Positions 5,888-7,328 of a DNA stretch of 7,328 bases are shown piece after piece. Source of the DNA: Cytophagaceae bacterium. Its GTDB lineage: Bacteria; Bacteroidota; Bacteroidia; Cytophagales; Spirosomataceae. Positions within the stretch are counted from its first letter, which is position 1. Each line of letters starts with the position of its first letter. The stretch is from contig CANIYB010000117.1 of NCBI GenBank assembly GCA_947471105.1, positions 1-7,328 on the forward strand, given 5' to 3'. The position numbers and the translations under genes were made by a program. The notes beneath the pieces were generated by a model, which saw only the letters and a program-made list of their open reading frames with translations, was not told the DNA's origin and ran no database searches.

Positions 5888-6601
5888 ATGTTTAAACCCG
5901 CACTTATTTTTGCGATTTTATTTTGTCTGACCATGGGAAAAGCGTTTTCTCAGGGACAGGATAAAACGATATTATTCCAAGTGCAAGTCGTTGCTAAAAA
6001 TGGGTCTGAGTTTTTGCCCATGGCCTATGTATATAATCCAAAAGCCGGTAGGGGCGCATTAAGTGATAATTTTGGCCGAGCAGATTTATTGGTTTTTCCT
6101 GGAGATAGCCTTGTTTTTACCTATATTGGCTACAAAAAACAATATTACATCATTCCTAAGTCGGAGGATCAAATCCAACAAAAAATCATCTCCATGGATG
6201 AAGATTCTAAGATGTTGGCCGAAGTAAAGGTATTTCCACATGCCTCAGAAGAAGAATTTAAACAGGCATTTCTGAACATGCGTTTGCGAGATGAACGACA
6301 AAGAGCCATTTTGGCCAATAACCTAGAACAGTCTAAGTTGAACGTTTTTGCACTCCAAGCAGGCTTGGGGGCGGCATCCAACTTCCGAAATTTCTCTGAT
6401 ATGATGACTTCGGCACAGTCCAATAAGTCCTTTTATGCGAGTCCTCTATTATCCCTGACTAATCCCTTCGCTTGGATGAGCTTTATACAATCCGTTAAAA
6501 ACGGTGATTTGAAAAAGAAAGATTGGAAGAAGGCGTATGAATTTATGCCTAAAGAAAACATTTCAAGACAAATGTTTTTACGCGATAATTCTAAAAATTA
6601 A
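5888..6601 (+). CDS. Secreted protein with carboxypeptidase-like regulatory domain
   Basis: A 237-residue exported protein. Residues 1-21 form a signal peptide (KPALIFAILFCLTMGKAFS-Q) with no lipobox cysteine, so it should be a soluble periplasmic or loosely attached protein. Residues about 28-107 form one carboxypeptidase-D-regulatory-like beta sandwich: VVAKNGSEFLPMAYVYN, then SDNFGRADLLV, PGDSLVFTYIGYKKQ, and a closing strand ending near IISMDE. This is the fold that opens many TonB-dependent receptors, but no plug or barrel follows. The rest (about 120-237) is helical and charged, with a more hydrophobic stretch around 184-200 (ASPLLSLTNPFAWMSFI). I know similar stand-alone proteins in Bacteroidota without a defined function. 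It starts 58 bp after cdsA, with a possible promoter of its own. Its stop overlaps that of the convergent regulator by 4 nt. Confidence 0.8.
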   Translation: MFKPALIFAILFCLTMGKAFSQGQDKTILFQVQVVAKNGSEFLPMAYVYNPKAGRGALSDNFGRADLLVFPGDSLVFTYIGYKKQYYIIPKSEDQIQQKIISMDEDSKMLAEVKVFPHASEEEFKQAFLNMRLRDERQRAILANNLEQSKLNVFALQAGLGAASNFRNFSDMMTSAQSNKSFYASPLLSLTNPFAWMSFIQSVKNGDLKKKDWKKAYEFMPKENISRQMFLRDNSKN

Positions 6602-7328
6602 AGCTTGTTATTTACCTCTATATTTTTTTCGATCCACTCCGAGGGTGTCATCTTATGTTCAACTTTGAAGGCGGCATAAAACCTAGATTTATTTTTAAAA
6701 CCACAAATTGTGGCAATTCCTTCTATAGACATTTGAGCATGCATACCCTCTTTAAATAGCTGAATAGCATGGCTTACTCGTAAGCGATTTCTGAATTCAG
6801 GGAATGGGGTTTTTAATTGCTTGTTGAAAAAACCGGAAACGCGCAAATGCGGAATATTTAATTCCCTGGAGAGGTCATGCAATGAAAATTCTGTCTTTAA
6901 GAAAGGTTTTTTCTTTTCTAGATAGTCCATTATTTGCCCAGAATCATCAGATAACTCAAATTTTAATGGCTCAATCTCGTGCTTGCTATTTTTTATGCTG
7001 TTAAATAACGCTTTAATCAAATTGATCAAGGAGTTATTGGGATTAAACCCATAGATCAATTGAGGAAAAAATAACAAACTCAAAATAGGTAAAATACTAA
7101 ATATGCTAAATAGCTCAGAATGATTTGTTGATGGCAATCTAAAGGCTAGATCAAAAGGCAAAGGTGAATGATAAGAAGCGTAAATTAAATACATGATTGC
7201 AGGAATCAAGTTGATTGTAAATAAATACAAGAGTGAACGAACGATTTTCGAAATTTTCGGCTTTAGTAATTGATTTTTTTTCTTTTTTAACAAATACAAA
7301 AAGCTTATAAAAATGAAAGAAATATTAT
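6598..7328 (-). CDS. Membrane-anchored AraC family transcriptional regulator, 5' end outside window
   Basis: The visible 242 residues form the C-terminal part of a regulator with membrane helices in front of an AraC-type DNA-binding domain. No stop interrupts the frame up to the right edge. The residues before the first possible internal start (a TTG at 7299) are strongly hydrophobic (NISFIFISFLYLL), so the gene almost certainly begins further right. Two more helices follow at about residues 31-52 and 72-92. The AraC domain spans about 132-232: first helix-turn-helix EFSLHDLSRELNIPHLRVSGFFNK (146-169), linker FPEFRNRLRVSHAIQLF, and second helix-turn-helix SIEGIATICGFKNKSRFYAAFK (200-221), ending in MTPSEW. 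The second half is the better conserved and close to family consensus. This layout, with a multi-helix sensor and AraC domain, is common in Bacteroidota. The ligand and targets are unknown. Confidence 0.88.
   Translation of the reverse strand, partial: NISFIFISFLYLLKKKKNQLLKPKISKIVRSLLYLFTINLIPAIMYLIYASYHSPLPFDLAFRLPSTNHSELFSIFSILPILSLLFFPQLIYGFNPNNSLINLIKALFNSIKNSKHEIEPLKFELSDDSGQIMDYLEKKKPFLKTEFSLHDLSRELNIPHLRVSGFFNKQLKTPFPEFRNRLRVSHAIQLFKEGMHAQMSIEGIATICGFKNKSRFYAAFKVEHKMTPSEWIEKNIEVNNKL

Noticed and set aside
7297..7299. TTG at 7299 as the start of the AraC regulator
   Set aside because: The frame is open beyond it to the window edge and encodes hydrophobic residues that continue a membrane helix, so the true start lies outside.

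Overview
The window looks like ordinary chromosome from an AT-rich, pigmented member of the Bacteroidota, probably of the Cytophagales type. The reasons are a DUF2851 protein (a family I know essentially from this phylum), a CPBP protease / DUF2007 / CdsA gene trio, a secreted protein with a carboxypeptidase-like regulatory fold, a membrane-anchored AraC-type regulator, the start of a CrtW-type carotenoid ketolase, near absence of Shine-Dalgarno sites, and promoter-like TAnnTTTG boxes. The genus cannot be fixed from the sequence.

Layout. Positions 1-3814 are read leftwards. Reading from the divergent point: dusB (tRNA dihydrouridine synthase) and an EamA/DMT transporter lie 6 nt apart and are probably one operon. 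Next comes a 232-bp array of palindromic repeats that begins exactly at the transporter stop codon, then the DUF2851 gene, then the first 78 codons of a crtW-like gene cut off by the left edge. Positions 3848-6601 are read rightwards: CPBP intramembrane protease, DUF2007 protein and cdsA, each separated by a single base with the same stop/start sequence TAATATGG, then after a 58-bp gap with an inverted repeat a secreted protein with a carboxypeptidase-like regulatory domain. A leftward membrane-anchored AraC-family regulator ends tail-to-tail with it, the two stop codons sharing TTAA, and runs off the right edge.

How the genes fit together. The rightward operon is centred on the membrane: CdsA makes CDP-diacylglycerol, the CPBP protein is a probable membrane protease, and DUF2007 is a small protein of unknown role probably made in step with both. 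dusB is a tRNA modification gene with a transporter attached. The crtW fragment points to ketocarotenoid pigments. No defence system, prophage, transposase or RNA gene was recognised.

The most unusual part is the repeat array at 1703-1934: six copies of an 8-bp-arm GC-rich palindrome, two in one orientation and four in the other, the last ones in near-perfect 37-bp tandem. It looks like a REP/MITE-type repeat. I did not find a convincing undescribed multi-gene system in this window.
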